Shown here piece after piece: positions 14,273-22,617 of a stretch of DNA of 24,770 nucleotides. The DNA is from Tepidanaerobacter acetatoxydans_A (GTDB taxonomy: Bacteria; Bacillota; Thermosediminibacteria; Thermosediminibacterales; Tepidanaerobacteraceae). Within the stretch, counting starts at the first letter, position 1. Every line of letters starts with the position of its first letter. The stretch is from contig JALHJR010000035.1 of NCBI GenBank assembly GCA_022840405.1, forward strand, positions 1-24,770. Direction: 5' to 3'. The translations under genes and the position numbers were made by a program. Below the pieces are notes generated by a model. It searched no databases and had not been told where the DNA came from. It worked only from the letters and a program-made list of their open reading frames with translations.

Positions 14273-15343
14273 ATGATAGAAAAATTGGAAATCATAGAAA
14301 AGAAATATGATGAATTGACGAAAAAAATAGCCGATCCAGAAATTATAGCAGGGCAGGAAGAATGGATAGGTCTTACAAAAGAACATGCTTCTCTTGAAGA
14401 AATCGTGACTAACTTTAGAGAATATAAAGAGGTTTTAAAGCAGCTGGAAGAAAATTCCGAGCTTTTAGAAGATGCTGCTGGTGATATTGAAATGGAACAG
14501 CTCATAAAAAGTGAGTTGGAGGCATTAGAAGAAAAAAAATCTAAGCTCCAGGAGCAATTGAGAATCCTACTGCTTCCGCAAGATCCTAATGATGACCGAA
14601 ATGTAATAATGGAGATAAGAGCAGGAACCGGCGGCGATGAAGCTGCTCTTTTTGCGGGGGATTTATTCCGCATGTACAGCCGATATGCAGAGAAACAAGG
14701 TTGGAAAGTTGAGATTATAGATTCAAATCCTACTGAACTTGGAGGATTTAAGGAAGTCATATTTGAAATTAATGGCAAGGGTGCTTACAGCCGTTTAAAG
14801 TATGAATCCGGCGTCCACAGGGTGCAGCGGGTTCCATCTACAGAGGCCGGTGGCAGGATTCATACTTCTGCAGCTACGGTTGCGGTTTTGCCTGAGGCTC
14901 ATGAAGTTGATATTAAGATAAATCCGGATGACCTTAGAATAGATATATACAGAGCGTCAGGGCATGGAGGTCAGGGAGTTAACACCACCGACTCGGCGGT
15001 AAGAATAACCCACATTCCTACCGGTTTAGTGGTTACATGCCAAGATGAGCGCTCACAGCTCAAAAACAAGGATAAGGCCATGAAGGTTTTGCGAGCACGA
15101 CTTTTGGAAAAAGTTCAAGAAGAGCAGGAACGTGAGATAGCACAAAACCGTAGAAGCCAGGTAGGCTCTGGTGACCGCAGCGAAAGGATACGCACGTACA
15201 ACTTTCCGCAGGGGAGAATTACAGATCATCGTATTAATCTAACTACTCATCAACTGACAAATGTATTACAGGGAGAGCTTGATGAATTAATAAATGCATT
15301 AGTGGCAGAGGATCAAGCTAAAAAACTGGCTCAAGCAGAATAA
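14273..15343 (+). CDS. prfA: Peptide chain release factor 1
   Basis: It recognises UAA and UAG stop codons and triggers peptide release. It is 356 residues, the normal length. The codon-recognition PxT motif reads PST (188-190, in RVPSTE), as expected for RF1 rather than the SPF of RF2. The catalytic GGQ is at 232-234 in SGHGGQGVNTTDSAVR. The ATG at 14273 has GGAAGGTG just upstream; an earlier TTG in frame lacks one. The next gene encodes PrmC, which methylates this glutamine. It has no frameshift and appears intact. Confidence 0.96.
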   Translation: MIEKLEIIEKKYDELTKKIADPEIIAGQEEWIGLTKEHASLEEIVTNFREYKEVLKQLEENSELLEDAAGDIEMEQLIKSELEALEEKKSKLQEQLRILLLPQDPNDDRNVIMEIRAGTGGDEAALFAGDLFRMYSRYAEKQGWKVEIIDSNPTELGGFKEVIFEINGKGAYSRLKYESGVHRVQRVPSTEAGGRIHTSAATVAVLPEAHEVDIKINPDDLRIDIYRASGHGGQGVNTTDSAVRITHIPTGLVVTCQDERSQLKNKDKAMKVLRARLLEKVQEEQEREIAQNRRSQVGSGDRSERIRTYNFPQGRITDHRINLTTHQLTNVLQGELDELINALVAEDQAKKLAQAE

Positions 15344-15361
15344 AAAAAGGGAGTTTTATCG

Positions 15362-16219
15362 TTGAAGGTAAGGGAAGCCTTAATGTTAGGGAGAAAAAGA
15401 CTTTCCGATGCGGGTATAGCAAACCCTGCCCTGGATTCGGAACTGATATTGGGATATATTTTGGGGAAGGACCGGCTTAAACTATTGGTCGATGATGAGA
15501 TGAGCATTACCAAGCAGCAGCTTGAATGTTTTAATGATTTACTGGGACTTCGATGCCAATCTACACCCATAGCATATATTATAGGCCGGAAGGAGTTTTA
15601 CGGCCTTAATTTTTATATAAAACCCGGGGTCTTGATTCCCAGACCTGAAACCGAGTTATTAGTAGAAGAAACCTTAAATGTCATTTATTCTATTGAAAAC
15701 CCATTGATTGCCGATTTATGTTGCGGAAGTGGGGCTATATCGGTGGCAGTGACAGTAAATAATAACAGAGTAAAGGTCTATGCTTCGGATATATCAGATG
15801 TGGCATGTGAAGTAGCAAGAACAAATATAAAATTACACGGGGTGCAAGACCGTGTTTTACTGATGCAGGGAGATTTATGGATGCCTTTTGAAGAAAGAAA
15901 TATCAGGGGTTTTGATGTGGTCGTTTCGAATCCTCCATACATTCCTAAGGAAGAACTTTCTACCCTCCCTGATGATGTTAAAAACGAACCGCAAATTGCA
16001 CTAAATGGTGGTACCGGTGGACTTGAGTTCTACCGAGGGATAGTTTCGAAAGCTCCGGAATTTTTAAAAATAGGCGGCAGGATCATTTTTGAAATAGGTT
16101 GGAATCAAGCTCGCGATGTAGAAATTATGCTAAAAGAAACTGGATTTCAAGATATAAAAGTAATAAAAGATTATGCAGGCTTTGACAGAGTAATTTCAGG
16201 TGTTTTTTGCGGCCTATAA
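15362..16219 (+). CDS. prmC: Release factor glutamine methyltransferase
   Basis: It N5-methylates the GGQ glutamine of release factors using S-adenosylmethionine. It is 285 residues, with an N-terminal helical domain, a SAM-binding Rossmann segment with motif I IADLCCGSGAISVA, and the substrate-glutamine clamp NPPY (190-193) in VVSNPPYIP. It starts at TTG with AAGGGAG 8 nt upstream and is 18 bases behind prfA, its substrate gene, in one operon. Confidence 0.95.
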   Translation: MKVREALMLGRKRLSDAGIANPALDSELILGYILGKDRLKLLVDDEMSITKQQLECFNDLLGLRCQSTPIAYIIGRKEFYGLNFYIKPGVLIPRPETELLVEETLNVIYSIENPLIADLCCGSGAISVAVTVNNNRVKVYASDISDVACEVARTNIKLHGVQDRVLLMQGDLWMPFEERNIRGFDVVVSNPPYIPKEELSTLPDDVKNEPQIALNGGTGGLEFYRGIVSKAPEFLKIGGRIIFEIGWNQARDVEIMLKETGFQDIKVIKDYAGFDRVISGVFCGL

Positions 16220-16258
16220 CGGGTAAGGCTAAAGCTATATAAAAAGAAGGTTAAATTA

Positions 16259-17302
16259 ATGTTAAACACTCAAATAGTTTCCGTTGATAAAAACCGGCCG
16301 GAAGATTATAAAATAAAAAAGGCGGCAGAAATAATAAAAACAGGAGGCCTGGTGGCTTTTCCCACTGAAACAGTTTACGGGCTGGGCGGCAATGCCTTAA
16401 ATGAACATGTGGCAAAAAAGATATATGCCGCTAAAGGAAGACCGCAAGACAATCCGCTAATTGTTCACATCTATTCCCTTTCCCAACTTGATGAACTTGT
16501 AAAAGAAATCCCCACAAGGGCTGCTGTTTTGATGGACAAGTTTTGGCCGGGCCCTCTGACGATTATATTTCACAAAAGGGATATAATACCATATAGCACT
16601 ACAGGAGGTCTTGATACGGTAGCTATCAGGATACCGGCTCATCCTGTAGCTCTTGAACTGATTAAGGAGTCAGGGGTTCCTATAGCCGCACCCAGTGCTA
16701 ATATCTCGGGAAGGCCTAGCCCTGCATGTGCTGAGGATGTGGCAGAAGACTTATTTGGAAAGATTGAAATGATTCTAGATGGAGGCCCAACATCGGTGGG
16801 CGTAGAGTCTACCGTTTTAGATCTTTCCGAAAAAGTGCCTATTATTCTAAGACCGGGCGGAGTTACTAAAGAGGATTTAGAAGATGTTCTGGGGTGTGTA
16901 AACTTGGATCCGGGCCTTGCTCCGGGAGAAAAGCCTCGCTCACCGGGACAGAAATACCGGCATTATGCTCCAAAAGCCCAAATGACTGTTATAGAAGGTT
17001 GTGTCGAAAACCAAGTTAAAACTATCCAAGAGTTAACAAAGCAGTTGGAAAGCGGTGGACTTAAAGTAGGCATAATGGCAACGGCACAGACCCGGCACCT
17101 ATACACAAGGGGTTATGTCATTTCCGTAGGTGATAGAACGGCACCGCTTACAATTTCATCAAACCTTTTTACCATTTTAAGGAAATTTGATCGTCTAGGA
17201 GTAGATAGGATTTTCGCGGAGGGTATTTCTAAAGACGGTATTGGCCTTGCAGTGATGAACAGACTTTACAAAGCGGCGGGATATAAGATTCTAAAGGTGT
17301 AG
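16259..17302 (+). CDS. ywlC: L-threonylcarbamoyladenylate synthase (Sua5/YwlC type)
   Basis: It makes threonylcarbamoyl-AMP from threonine, bicarbonate and ATP for the t6A37 modification of ANN-decoding tRNAs. It is 347 residues: a YrdC domain (1 to about 205) with FPTETVYGLG, AAKGRPQDNPL and APSANISGRPSP, then the KYRHYAPKA linker and a C-terminal Sua5 domain. This is the two-domain Sua5 form, not the short TsaC form. ATG at 16259 follows AGAAGG at 7 nt. Its stop overlaps the Shine-Dalgarno of the next gene. Confidence 0.94.
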   Translation: MLNTQIVSVDKNRPEDYKIKKAAEIIKTGGLVAFPTETVYGLGGNALNEHVAKKIYAAKGRPQDNPLIVHIYSLSQLDELVKEIPTRAAVLMDKFWPGPLTIIFHKRDIIPYSTTGGLDTVAIRIPAHPVALELIKESGVPIAAPSANISGRPSPACAEDVAEDLFGKIEMILDGGPTSVGVESTVLDLSEKVPIILRPGGVTKEDLEDVLGCVNLDPGLAPGEKPRSPGQKYRHYAPKAQMTVIEGCVENQVKTIQELTKQLESGGLKVGIMATAQTRHLYTRGYVISVGDRTAPLTISSNLFTILRKFDRLGVDRIFAEGISKDGIGLAVMNRLYKAAGYKILKV

Positions 17303-17316
17303 GAGGTGCTTTGACA

Positions 17317-17769
17317 TTGAAAAAAGTAGTATTTGTCTGTACCGGCAATACATGCCGCAGCAGTATGGCAGAAGCCCTTTTCAAAAAAATGCTCGGTGAC
17401 TTGGGAAAACATAAAGAAATTGAGGTTTTTTCCTGCGGTATAGGTGCTATTGAAGGGCAACCGGCCTCTGAAAATGCGAAGAAAGTCATGAAAATGGAAG
17501 GAATAGATTTGGAGGCACACAGGGCAAAACCTTTTACTAAGGATATGTTAGAAGCAGATCTTATTCTTACGATGACTCAGAGCCATAAAGATTATATAAT
17601 CAATCAATTTCCTGAGGCTAAAGGTAAAGTTTTTACATTAGGAGAATTTGCAGGCGATAATATGGAGATCAGTGATCCCTTTGGTTATGGTGTAGAAGTA
17701 TATAAGATAGTAGCTGAGGAAATTAAACAAAAATTAAGAAAAGTAATTGAAAGGCTGGAAAACAACTAG
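17317..17769 (+). CDS. ywlE: Low-molecular-weight protein arginine phosphatase
   Basis: A 150-residue phosphatase with the P-loop VCTGNTCRS at the N-terminus (C8 nucleophile, R14) and the general-acid region SDPFGYGVEVY. The threonine in the loop (T12), where classical tyrosine phosphatases have isoleucine, is the known marker of YwlE-type arginine phosphatases, which reverse McsB arginine phosphorylation. AGGAGGT ends at 17307, leaving two possible TTG starts, 17311 (very close) and 17317 (better spacing); I chose 17317. The order ywlC-ywlE-rpiB-glyA-upp mirrors Bacillus subtilis. mcsB is not in the window. Confidence 0.9.
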   Translation: MKKVVFVCTGNTCRSSMAEALFKKMLGDLGKHKEIEVFSCGIGAIEGQPASENAKKVMKMEGIDLEAHRAKPFTKDMLEADLILTMTQSHKDYIINQFPEAKGKVFTLGEFAGDNMEISDPFGYGVEVYKIVAEEIKQKLRKVIERLENN

Positions 17770-17796
17770 ACAACATTCGTAAATTAAGTATATAAT
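17767..17796 (+). promoter_or_regulatory. Possible internal promoter for rpiB-glyA-upp
   Basis: TAGACA (17767-17772), an 18-bp spacer and TATAAT (17791-17796), in the only sizeable gap of this gene run. Confidence 0.5.
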
Positions 17797-17833
17797 TAAC
17801 AAAGATAATTTTAAAATGCAAGGAGGGAAAGAA

Positions 17834-18277
17834 TTGACTATAGCTATAGCAAGCGACCACGGCGGTTATGAATTAAAAAAAGAGATAATGAAATATCTTG
17901 ATAAAAGTAAGATAGATTACAAAGATATGGGAGTGTTTTCCACCGAATCCGTAGATTATCCGGATATAGCTATTCCTTGTGCAGAGGCTGTCGCCAGGGG
18001 AGAATTTGAAAAGGGCATAATAATTTGCGGCACAGGAATAGGCGTATGTATTGCCGCCAATAAGGTAAAAGGTATTCGGGCGGCACTGTGTCATGATACT
18101 TTTTCTGCTCGAATGTCAAGACAGCATAATAATGCTAACGTTTTGACTATGGGCGGTAGAGTTATTGGCCCGGGGCTTGCCATAGATATTGTAAAAGAAT
18201 GGCTTGCTGGTGATTTTGAAGGGAATCGCCATGAGCGCAGAGTGGAAAAGATAACCGAATATGAAAACAACATATAA
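17834..18277 (+). CDS. rpiB: Ribose 5-phosphate isomerase B
   Basis: It interconverts ribose 5-phosphate and ribulose 5-phosphate in the pentose phosphate pathway. It is 147 residues in the RpiB/LacAB fold, with IASDHGGYELK at the N-terminus and the catalytic cysteine in IIICGTGIGVCIAANK (C65). AAGGAGGG 6 nt before the TTG at 17834 decides the start; an in-frame ATG at 17816 would place this site inside the gene. It is followed by glyA after 41 bases. Confidence 0.94.
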   Translation: MTIAIASDHGGYELKKEIMKYLDKSKIDYKDMGVFSTESVDYPDIAIPCAEAVARGEFEKGIIICGTGIGVCIAANKVKGIRAALCHDTFSARMSRQHNNANVLTMGGRVIGPGLAIDIVKEWLAGDFEGNRHERRVEKITEYENNI

Positions 18278-18318
18278 ATAAGTTTGATTCCGAACAATTA
18301 AAAAAGAGGTGTTCAAAA

Positions 18319-19557
18319 TTGGATATACTTAAACTTGTAGACCCTGAAATAGCTGATGCTATTGAAAAAGAAACTTACCGTCAGCAGTACAAGCTGGAGA
18401 TGATTGCATCTGAAAACTTTACGAGCAAAGCAGTTATGGAAGCTCAAGGTTCGGTGCTTACCAATAAATACGCCGAGGGTTACCCCGGCAGGCGCTATTA
18501 TGGCGGTTGTGAGTTTGTAGACATCGTAGAAAATATTGCCAGAGATCGAGCAAGGAAGTTATTTTCCGCAGAACATGTAAATGTTCAGCCGCATTCTGGT
18601 TCCCAAGCTAATATGGGAGTCTATTTTGCTTATCTTAATTATGGTGATAAAGTCTTAGGCATGAATCTTGCCCATGGCGGTCACCTTACACATGGAAGCC
18701 CGGTAAATATCTCAGGAAAATACTTTGAGTTTATTCCATATGGTGTTTCCAAAGAAACCGGATATATTGACTATGATGAATTGGAAGCCTTGGCACAAGA
18801 ACACAAGCCCAAGATGATAGTAGCGGGTGCCAGTGCATATCCCAGAATAATTGACTTTGAAAGGATTTCCCAAATTGCAAAACAGGTTGGAGCCTATGTT
18901 ATGGTAGACATGGCCCATATAGCAGGTCTTGTGGCGGCCGGCCTTCATCCGAATCCCGTTCCTATCTGTGATTTCGTTACAACAACGACTCACAAAACTC
19001 TCAGAGGTCCGCGAGGTGGCGTGATATTTTGTAAACAGGAATATGCCAAAGCAATAGACAAGGCCATTTTCCCCGGAATTCAGGGCGGACCTTTGATGCA
19101 TGTGATCGCTGCTAAAGCTGTTTGCTTAAAAGAGGCATCAACTGATGAATTTGTCGAATATCAGAATCAAGTGGTAAGAAATGCGAAAGCTTTGGCTAAA
19201 GCCCTTTTAGACAAGGGATATAATCTAATTTCCGGAGGCACAGACAACCATTTGATATTAATTGATATGCGGTGTAAGAACCTAACAGGAAAAGAGGCAG
19301 AACACCTCTTGGAGGAAGTAGGAATTACAGTAAATAAAAACGCTATTCCATTTGATCCGGAAAGCCCTAATGTCACCAGCGGCATACGAGTAGGGACACC
19401 TGCTCTTACTTCCAGAGGAATGAAAGAACAGGAGATGGAAAGGATTGCAGAGCTGATGGATGAAGCTCTTACCAAGGGCCAAGATGAACGTATAAAGGCG
19501 AAAATATCCAAAGCGGTTAAAGCCCTATGTGAGCAATTTCCACTCTATTCTAAGTAA
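18319..19557 (+). CDS. glyA: Serine hydroxymethyltransferase
   Basis: A PLP enzyme converting serine and tetrahydrofolate to glycine and methylenetetrahydrofolate. It is 412 residues, the normal length. The cofactor lysine is K226 in TTTTHKTLRGPRGG, and the N-terminal ASENFTSKAV and NKYAEGYPGRRYYGG blocks are intact. It starts at TTG with AAAGAGGTG 7 nt upstream. It is 18 bases before upp, so one-carbon and pyrimidine salvage genes share a transcript. Confidence 0.96.
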   Translation: MDILKLVDPEIADAIEKETYRQQYKLEMIASENFTSKAVMEAQGSVLTNKYAEGYPGRRYYGGCEFVDIVENIARDRARKLFSAEHVNVQPHSGSQANMGVYFAYLNYGDKVLGMNLAHGGHLTHGSPVNISGKYFEFIPYGVSKETGYIDYDELEALAQEHKPKMIVAGASAYPRIIDFERISQIAKQVGAYVMVDMAHIAGLVAAGLHPNPVPICDFVTTTTHKTLRGPRGGVIFCKQEYAKAIDKAIFPGIQGGPLMHVIAAKAVCLKEASTDEFVEYQNQVVRNAKALAKALLDKGYNLISGGTDNHLILIDMRCKNLTGKEAEHLLEEVGITVNKNAIPFDPESPNVTSGIRVGTPALTSRGMKEQEMERIAELMDEALTKGQDERIKAKISKAVKALCEQFPLYSK

Positions 19558-19575
19558 AACAGGAGGCTGCCATCC

Positions 19576-20205
19576 ATGGAAAATGTATTTGTATTGGACC
19601 ATCCTTTGATTCAGCATAAACTGGCTTTGATTAGGGATGAAAACACCGGTTCCAAGGAATTTCGCGAGCTGGTGGAAGAAGTGGCTGTTCTCATGGCTTA
19701 TGAGGCAACCAGAAATATGCCGTTAGAAGAAACGGAAGTAAAAACTCCGGTAGGCCCGGCGAAAGTCAAAGTTCTTTCGGGCAAAAAAATGGGTATAATT
19801 CCCATACTACGAGCAGGCCTTGGCATGGTAAACGGCATGTTGAAACTAATTCCGGCAGCAAGGGTTGGCCATATCGGCCTATACCGGGATCCGGATACCC
19901 TTTTGCCGGTTGAATATTACTGCAAACTCCCCTCTGACGTAAGCGAAAGAGAACTTATAATACTTGATCCAATGCTGGCTACGGGAGGATCAGCGGCTAA
20001 GGCCGTAGAAATTCTCAAAGAAAAGGGAGCAACTAATATAAAACTCATGTGCTTGATTGCGGCTCCCGAAGGAATACATGGGGTTCACAAAGACCATCCG
20101 GATGTTCAGATATATACTGCTGCCATTGATGAAAAACTAAATTCTCACGGTTATATTGTTCCCGGCCTAGGCGATGCCGGCGACAGGCTGTATGGAACAA
20201 AATAA
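19576..20205 (+). CDS. upp: Uracil phosphoribosyltransferase
   Basis: It converts uracil and PRPP to UMP in pyrimidine salvage. It is 209 residues, with the PRPP-binding loop ILDPMLATGGSA and the C-terminal uracil-recognition segment GYIVPGLGDAGDRLYGTK. AGGAGG precedes the ATG. It is the last gene of the housekeeping run, and a strong terminator begins 4 bases after its stop. Confidence 0.96.
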   Translation: MENVFVLDHPLIQHKLALIRDENTGSKEFRELVEEVAVLMAYEATRNMPLEETEVKTPVGPAKVKVLSGKKMGIIPILRAGLGMVNGMLKLIPAARVGHIGLYRDPDTLLPVEYYCKLPSDVSERELIILDPMLATGGSAAKAVEILKEKGATNIKLMCLIAAPEGIHGVHKDHPDVQIYTAAIDEKLNSHGYIVPGLGDAGDRLYGTK

Positions 20206-20208
20206 AGA

Positions 20209-20246
20209 TAAAAAAAGCTGTCCTATATAGGACAGCTTTTTTTTAA
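20209..20246 (+). terminator. Strong terminator after upp
   Basis: A 13-bp perfect stem (20211-20223 with 20230-20242) including agctgtcc/ggacagct, with a 6-base loop and a long T run. A-rich sequence on the left makes it potentially bidirectional. Confidence 0.93.
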
Positions 20247-20281
20247 ATCACCGATGAAAGCAGCTATCCGGAAAACAATTA

Positions 20282-20572
20282 ATGGAAAGCACTGATAAAA
20301 AGCATACAGTAATAATCTCCGAGGAAGCAGCTGATATGCTGGCAGCTCATTCCGGTTTTTTGGCACAAATTAGCGAACAAACTGCATTGAACCTAATAAC
20401 CCAGTTTAACAAGAAGGCCAAATCTTTAGAGAAGTTCCCGAAGCGAAATCCATCGCTTTCCGATTCGTACTTGTCCACCAAAAAATATCTTAAACTGTTA
20501 ATATGCAAAAGGTATCTTTTAATCTATCAAATTAAAGGCAGCACAGTATATGCTGATGCTGTTGTTGATTAG
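20282..20572 (+). CDS. Orphan ParE/RelE-like toxin-fold protein
   Basis: A 96-residue basic protein with the ParE/RelE layout: an early strand (HTVIISEEA), two helices with NLITQFNKKAKSLEKFPKRNP, then strands ending in KRYLLIYQIKGSTVYADAVVD. The family usually continues for a few residues with an R-Q/D-like end; here a TAG follows, then GAA-GAT-ATC-TAA, so the C-terminus may be clipped. No antitoxin gene is found on either side: 76 bases separate it from upp, and a terminator follows. No clear promoter and only a weak ribosome-binding site (CCGGAAAA) are seen. It is probably a relic or a silent toxin. Confidence 0.6.
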   Translation: MESTDKKHTVIISEEAADMLAAHSGFLAQISEQTALNLITQFNKKAKSLEKFPKRNPSLSDSYLSTKKYLKLLICKRYLLIYQIKGSTVYADAVVD

Positions 20573-20582
20573 GAAGATATCT

Positions 20583-20604
20583 AACTGCTTTTAAGCGGTT
20601 TTTT
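20583..20604 (+). terminator. Terminator after the ParE-like ORF
   Basis: The stem aactgct/agcggtt (one G-U pair) with loop TTTA and a run of six T, directly behind the ORF. Confidence 0.7.
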
Positions 20605-20686
20605 AAGCGGTGAAAGTTTCTCCTTATTTATTTTGCCTCTTATAAATAAAAATTTTTTCCAGAATTAAATATTATGAAAGAAACTA

Positions 20687-20715
20687 TTTACAAAATGATT
20701 CTTCTATGATATATT
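20687..20715 (+). promoter_or_regulatory. Predicted promoter of the aldolase-esterase operon
   Basis: TTTACA (20687-20692), a 17-bp spacer and TATATT (20710-20715), 40 bases before the start. Confidence 0.6.
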
Positions 20716-20755
20716 CTATTTAAACAATTTAAAAAACGGGCGGGAGATAAAAGTG

Positions 20756-21670
20756 ATGCTTGAAAAATTTAAAGGCGTTTTCCCTGCTTTATATGCTTGT
20801 TATGATGATACAGGGGAAATATCAAGAGAAAGAACAATGAGTTTATGCAATTACCTTTATGAAAAAGGCGTAAAAGGTCTTTACGTAGGCGGAAGTTCGG
20901 GTGAGTGTATATATCAAAGCATAGAAGAAAGAAAAGCTACGCTAAAGTATGCATCTGAAGCAGTAAAAGGCAAGCTTACACTTATTGCACACGTAGGCGC
21001 GCCTTCTACAAGAGAAAGCAAGATACTTGCAAGATATGCTGCAGAATTAGGTTGTGACGGATTATCGGCAATTCCGCCAATATATTTTAAGTTGCCTGAA
21101 AGTTCTATTTACAACTACTGGACTGAAATAATTGATTCAACAGACCTGCCATTTTTTATCTACAATATACCACAGACTACAGGATATAGTCTTTCATTAG
21201 ATTTGTTTAAAAAGATGCTTGCAAATAAAAAGGTTAAAGGAGTAAAAAATTCCTCTATGCCGGTGCTTGATATTGAAAGGTTCAAAAGAGCCGGAGGCGA
21301 TGACATCATAGTATTTAACGGTCCTGACGAGCAGTATGTTGCAGGAAGATTAATGGGTGCCGATGGAGGAATAGGGGGTACCTATGGGGTAATGCCGGAA
21401 CTATTCCTTAAAGCAGAAGAATTTATAACATCCGGCAGCTTTGAAAATGGCAGGGCAATTCAAGGCGACATTAATGATATTATTATAGCATTAACTTCAC
21501 TTAACGGGTCAATGTATTCAGCAATAAAGGAAATTTTAAAATTAAGAGGAGTAGATATCGGCAGTGTAAGGGCGCCGCTTGAACCTGTATCCGGAGCAGA
21601 TTTAAACAAAATAAAGGAAATAAAAGAACTTATTGATAATACAATTCTGAAATGGAAGAAAATAAAATGA
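20756..21670 (+). CDS. NanA/DapA-family class I aldolase, probably N-acetylneuraminate lyase-like
   Basis: A 304-residue TIM-barrel aldolase. The Schiff-base lysine is K164 in KGVKNSS, and Y136 in FIYNIP matches the catalytic tyrosine of N-acetylneuraminate lyase. GGSSGE (the GGSTGE-type loop) also favours the sialic acid lyase branch over dihydrodipicolinate synthase, but related sugar-acid aldolases cannot be excluded. The start is ATG 20756 or GTG 20753; GGGAG lies just upstream. It overlaps the following esterase gene (ATGA), and a sugar-binding lipoprotein gene lies past the insertion sequence. This places it in catabolism of a sugar acid rather than lysine synthesis. Confidence 0.82.
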   Translation: MLEKFKGVFPALYACYDDTGEISRERTMSLCNYLYEKGVKGLYVGGSSGECIYQSIEERKATLKYASEAVKGKLTLIAHVGAPSTRESKILARYAAELGCDGLSAIPPIYFKLPESSIYNYWTEIIDSTDLPFFIYNIPQTTGYSLSLDLFKKMLANKKVKGVKNSSMPVLDIERFKRAGGDDIIVFNGPDEQYVAGRLMGADGGIGGTYGVMPELFLKAEEFITSGSFENGRAIQGDINDIIIALTSLNGSMYSAIKEILKLRGVDIGSVRAPLEPVSGADLNKIKEIKELIDNTILKWKKIK

Positions 21671-22302
21671 GAAGGATAGTATGTTTTGGAGATTCAAATA
21701 CTTGGGGCTATAATGCCGTTACCATGGAAAGGTTTTCTGAGGACATCAGGTGGCCATGCCTTCTAGGGAAACTTCTTGGAGATGAATTTCAGGTAATTGA
21801 AGAAGGCCTCTGCGGGAGAACCAGTGTTACAGATGACCCCTTATTTGAAGGCTTAAATGGCTATACATACATCTATCCTTGTTTGACGAGCCATGCACCT
21901 TTAGAACTTGTGATAATTATGCTCGGTACTAATGATAGTAAAGAAAGGTTTAATCTGACATCTTATAATATAGCACAGGGTATAACAAGACTGGCTCTTA
22001 AAGCTGGCAGCGTTCCGGCAGGCAAGGATGGCGGTTTTCCAAAGGTTTTGGTAGTTGCACCACCTCCAATAGGCAGCGAATATTTTAATACTGAAATAGG
22101 AAAATCCATGGGGGCAAACTGCGATATTAAGTCTTATGAACTTTCGCACCACCTGGAAGAACTTTTACGGCCTGAGAAGATAGAGTTTTTAGACACAAAA
22201 GGAATGGTTTCCATGAATAAGGTGGATTATATGCACCTTGATGAAAAAGGTCATAAAGCATTAGCAAATATAGTTTATAAAAAGGTTGTGGCCTTACTTT
22301 AG
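21667..22302 (+). CDS. SGNH/GDSL hydrolase, MsAcT/arylesterase-like
   Basis: A 211-residue esterase. SGNH blocks are visible: GDSNTWG (S10 nucleophile), GLCGRTS, the LGTND block III, and the D187/H190 pair in DYMH. Its pattern closely follows the Mycobacterium smegmatis acyltransferase/arylesterase MsAcT (FGDSxTWG, DxRW, IEEGL, VIIMLGTNDxK, KVLVVxPPP). There is no signal peptide, so it acts in the cytoplasm. The ATG at 21667 overlaps the aldolase stop, so the two are translationally coupled. A likely job is deacetylation of an O-acetylated sugar before aldol cleavage (inference). Confidence 0.83.
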   Translation: MRRIVCFGDSNTWGYNAVTMERFSEDIRWPCLLGKLLGDEFQVIEEGLCGRTSVTDDPLFEGLNGYTYIYPCLTSHAPLELVIIMLGTNDSKERFNLTSYNIAQGITRLALKAGSVPAGKDGGFPKVLVVAPPPIGSEYFNTEIGKSMGANCDIKSYELSHHLEELLRPEKIEFLDTKGMVSMNKVDYMHLDEKGHKALANIVYKKVVALL

Positions 22303-22617
22303 AGATGTTATAGGATTTTTGCTAGGGGGTGGAGGAAAGCCTACAAAAAAGTGAAACATTATTACAAATAACAAAACCGTCACCCTGTTTATGCTTAATA
22401 TGTCATCCAAGCGATAGCGAAGGATCTATTAAAAGAATCTATTATAATTATTAATAGCCTCTCGGAATTAAATGATGTCCAATGATTAAAATATTGCAAG
22501 TGGACTAAAAAGCAACTAAATTTTAAGGATAATATTTAACACTAAATGCAATCTTTAAAAAATGGCATAGCAAACAAGCCTATCATCAAGAACTTTTTAA
22601 AATTGATGTTAGACTAT
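22303..22617. other. Intergenic region with decayed repeat
   Basis: No convincing gene here. Positions about 22402-22430 contain a short match to the dispersed repeat family (tgtcatcc ... gcgaaggatct), probably a degraded third copy. The left end of the insertion sequence should lie in the right part of this region, possibly near the taaatgca at 22543, but its exact border is not evident. No clear terminator follows the esterase gene. Confidence 0.4.

Noticed and set aside
13097..20205. Housekeeping run as a novel gene cluster
   Set aside because: The order matches well-known Firmicutes arrangements (rpmE to upp), and every gene is ordinary in length and motifs.
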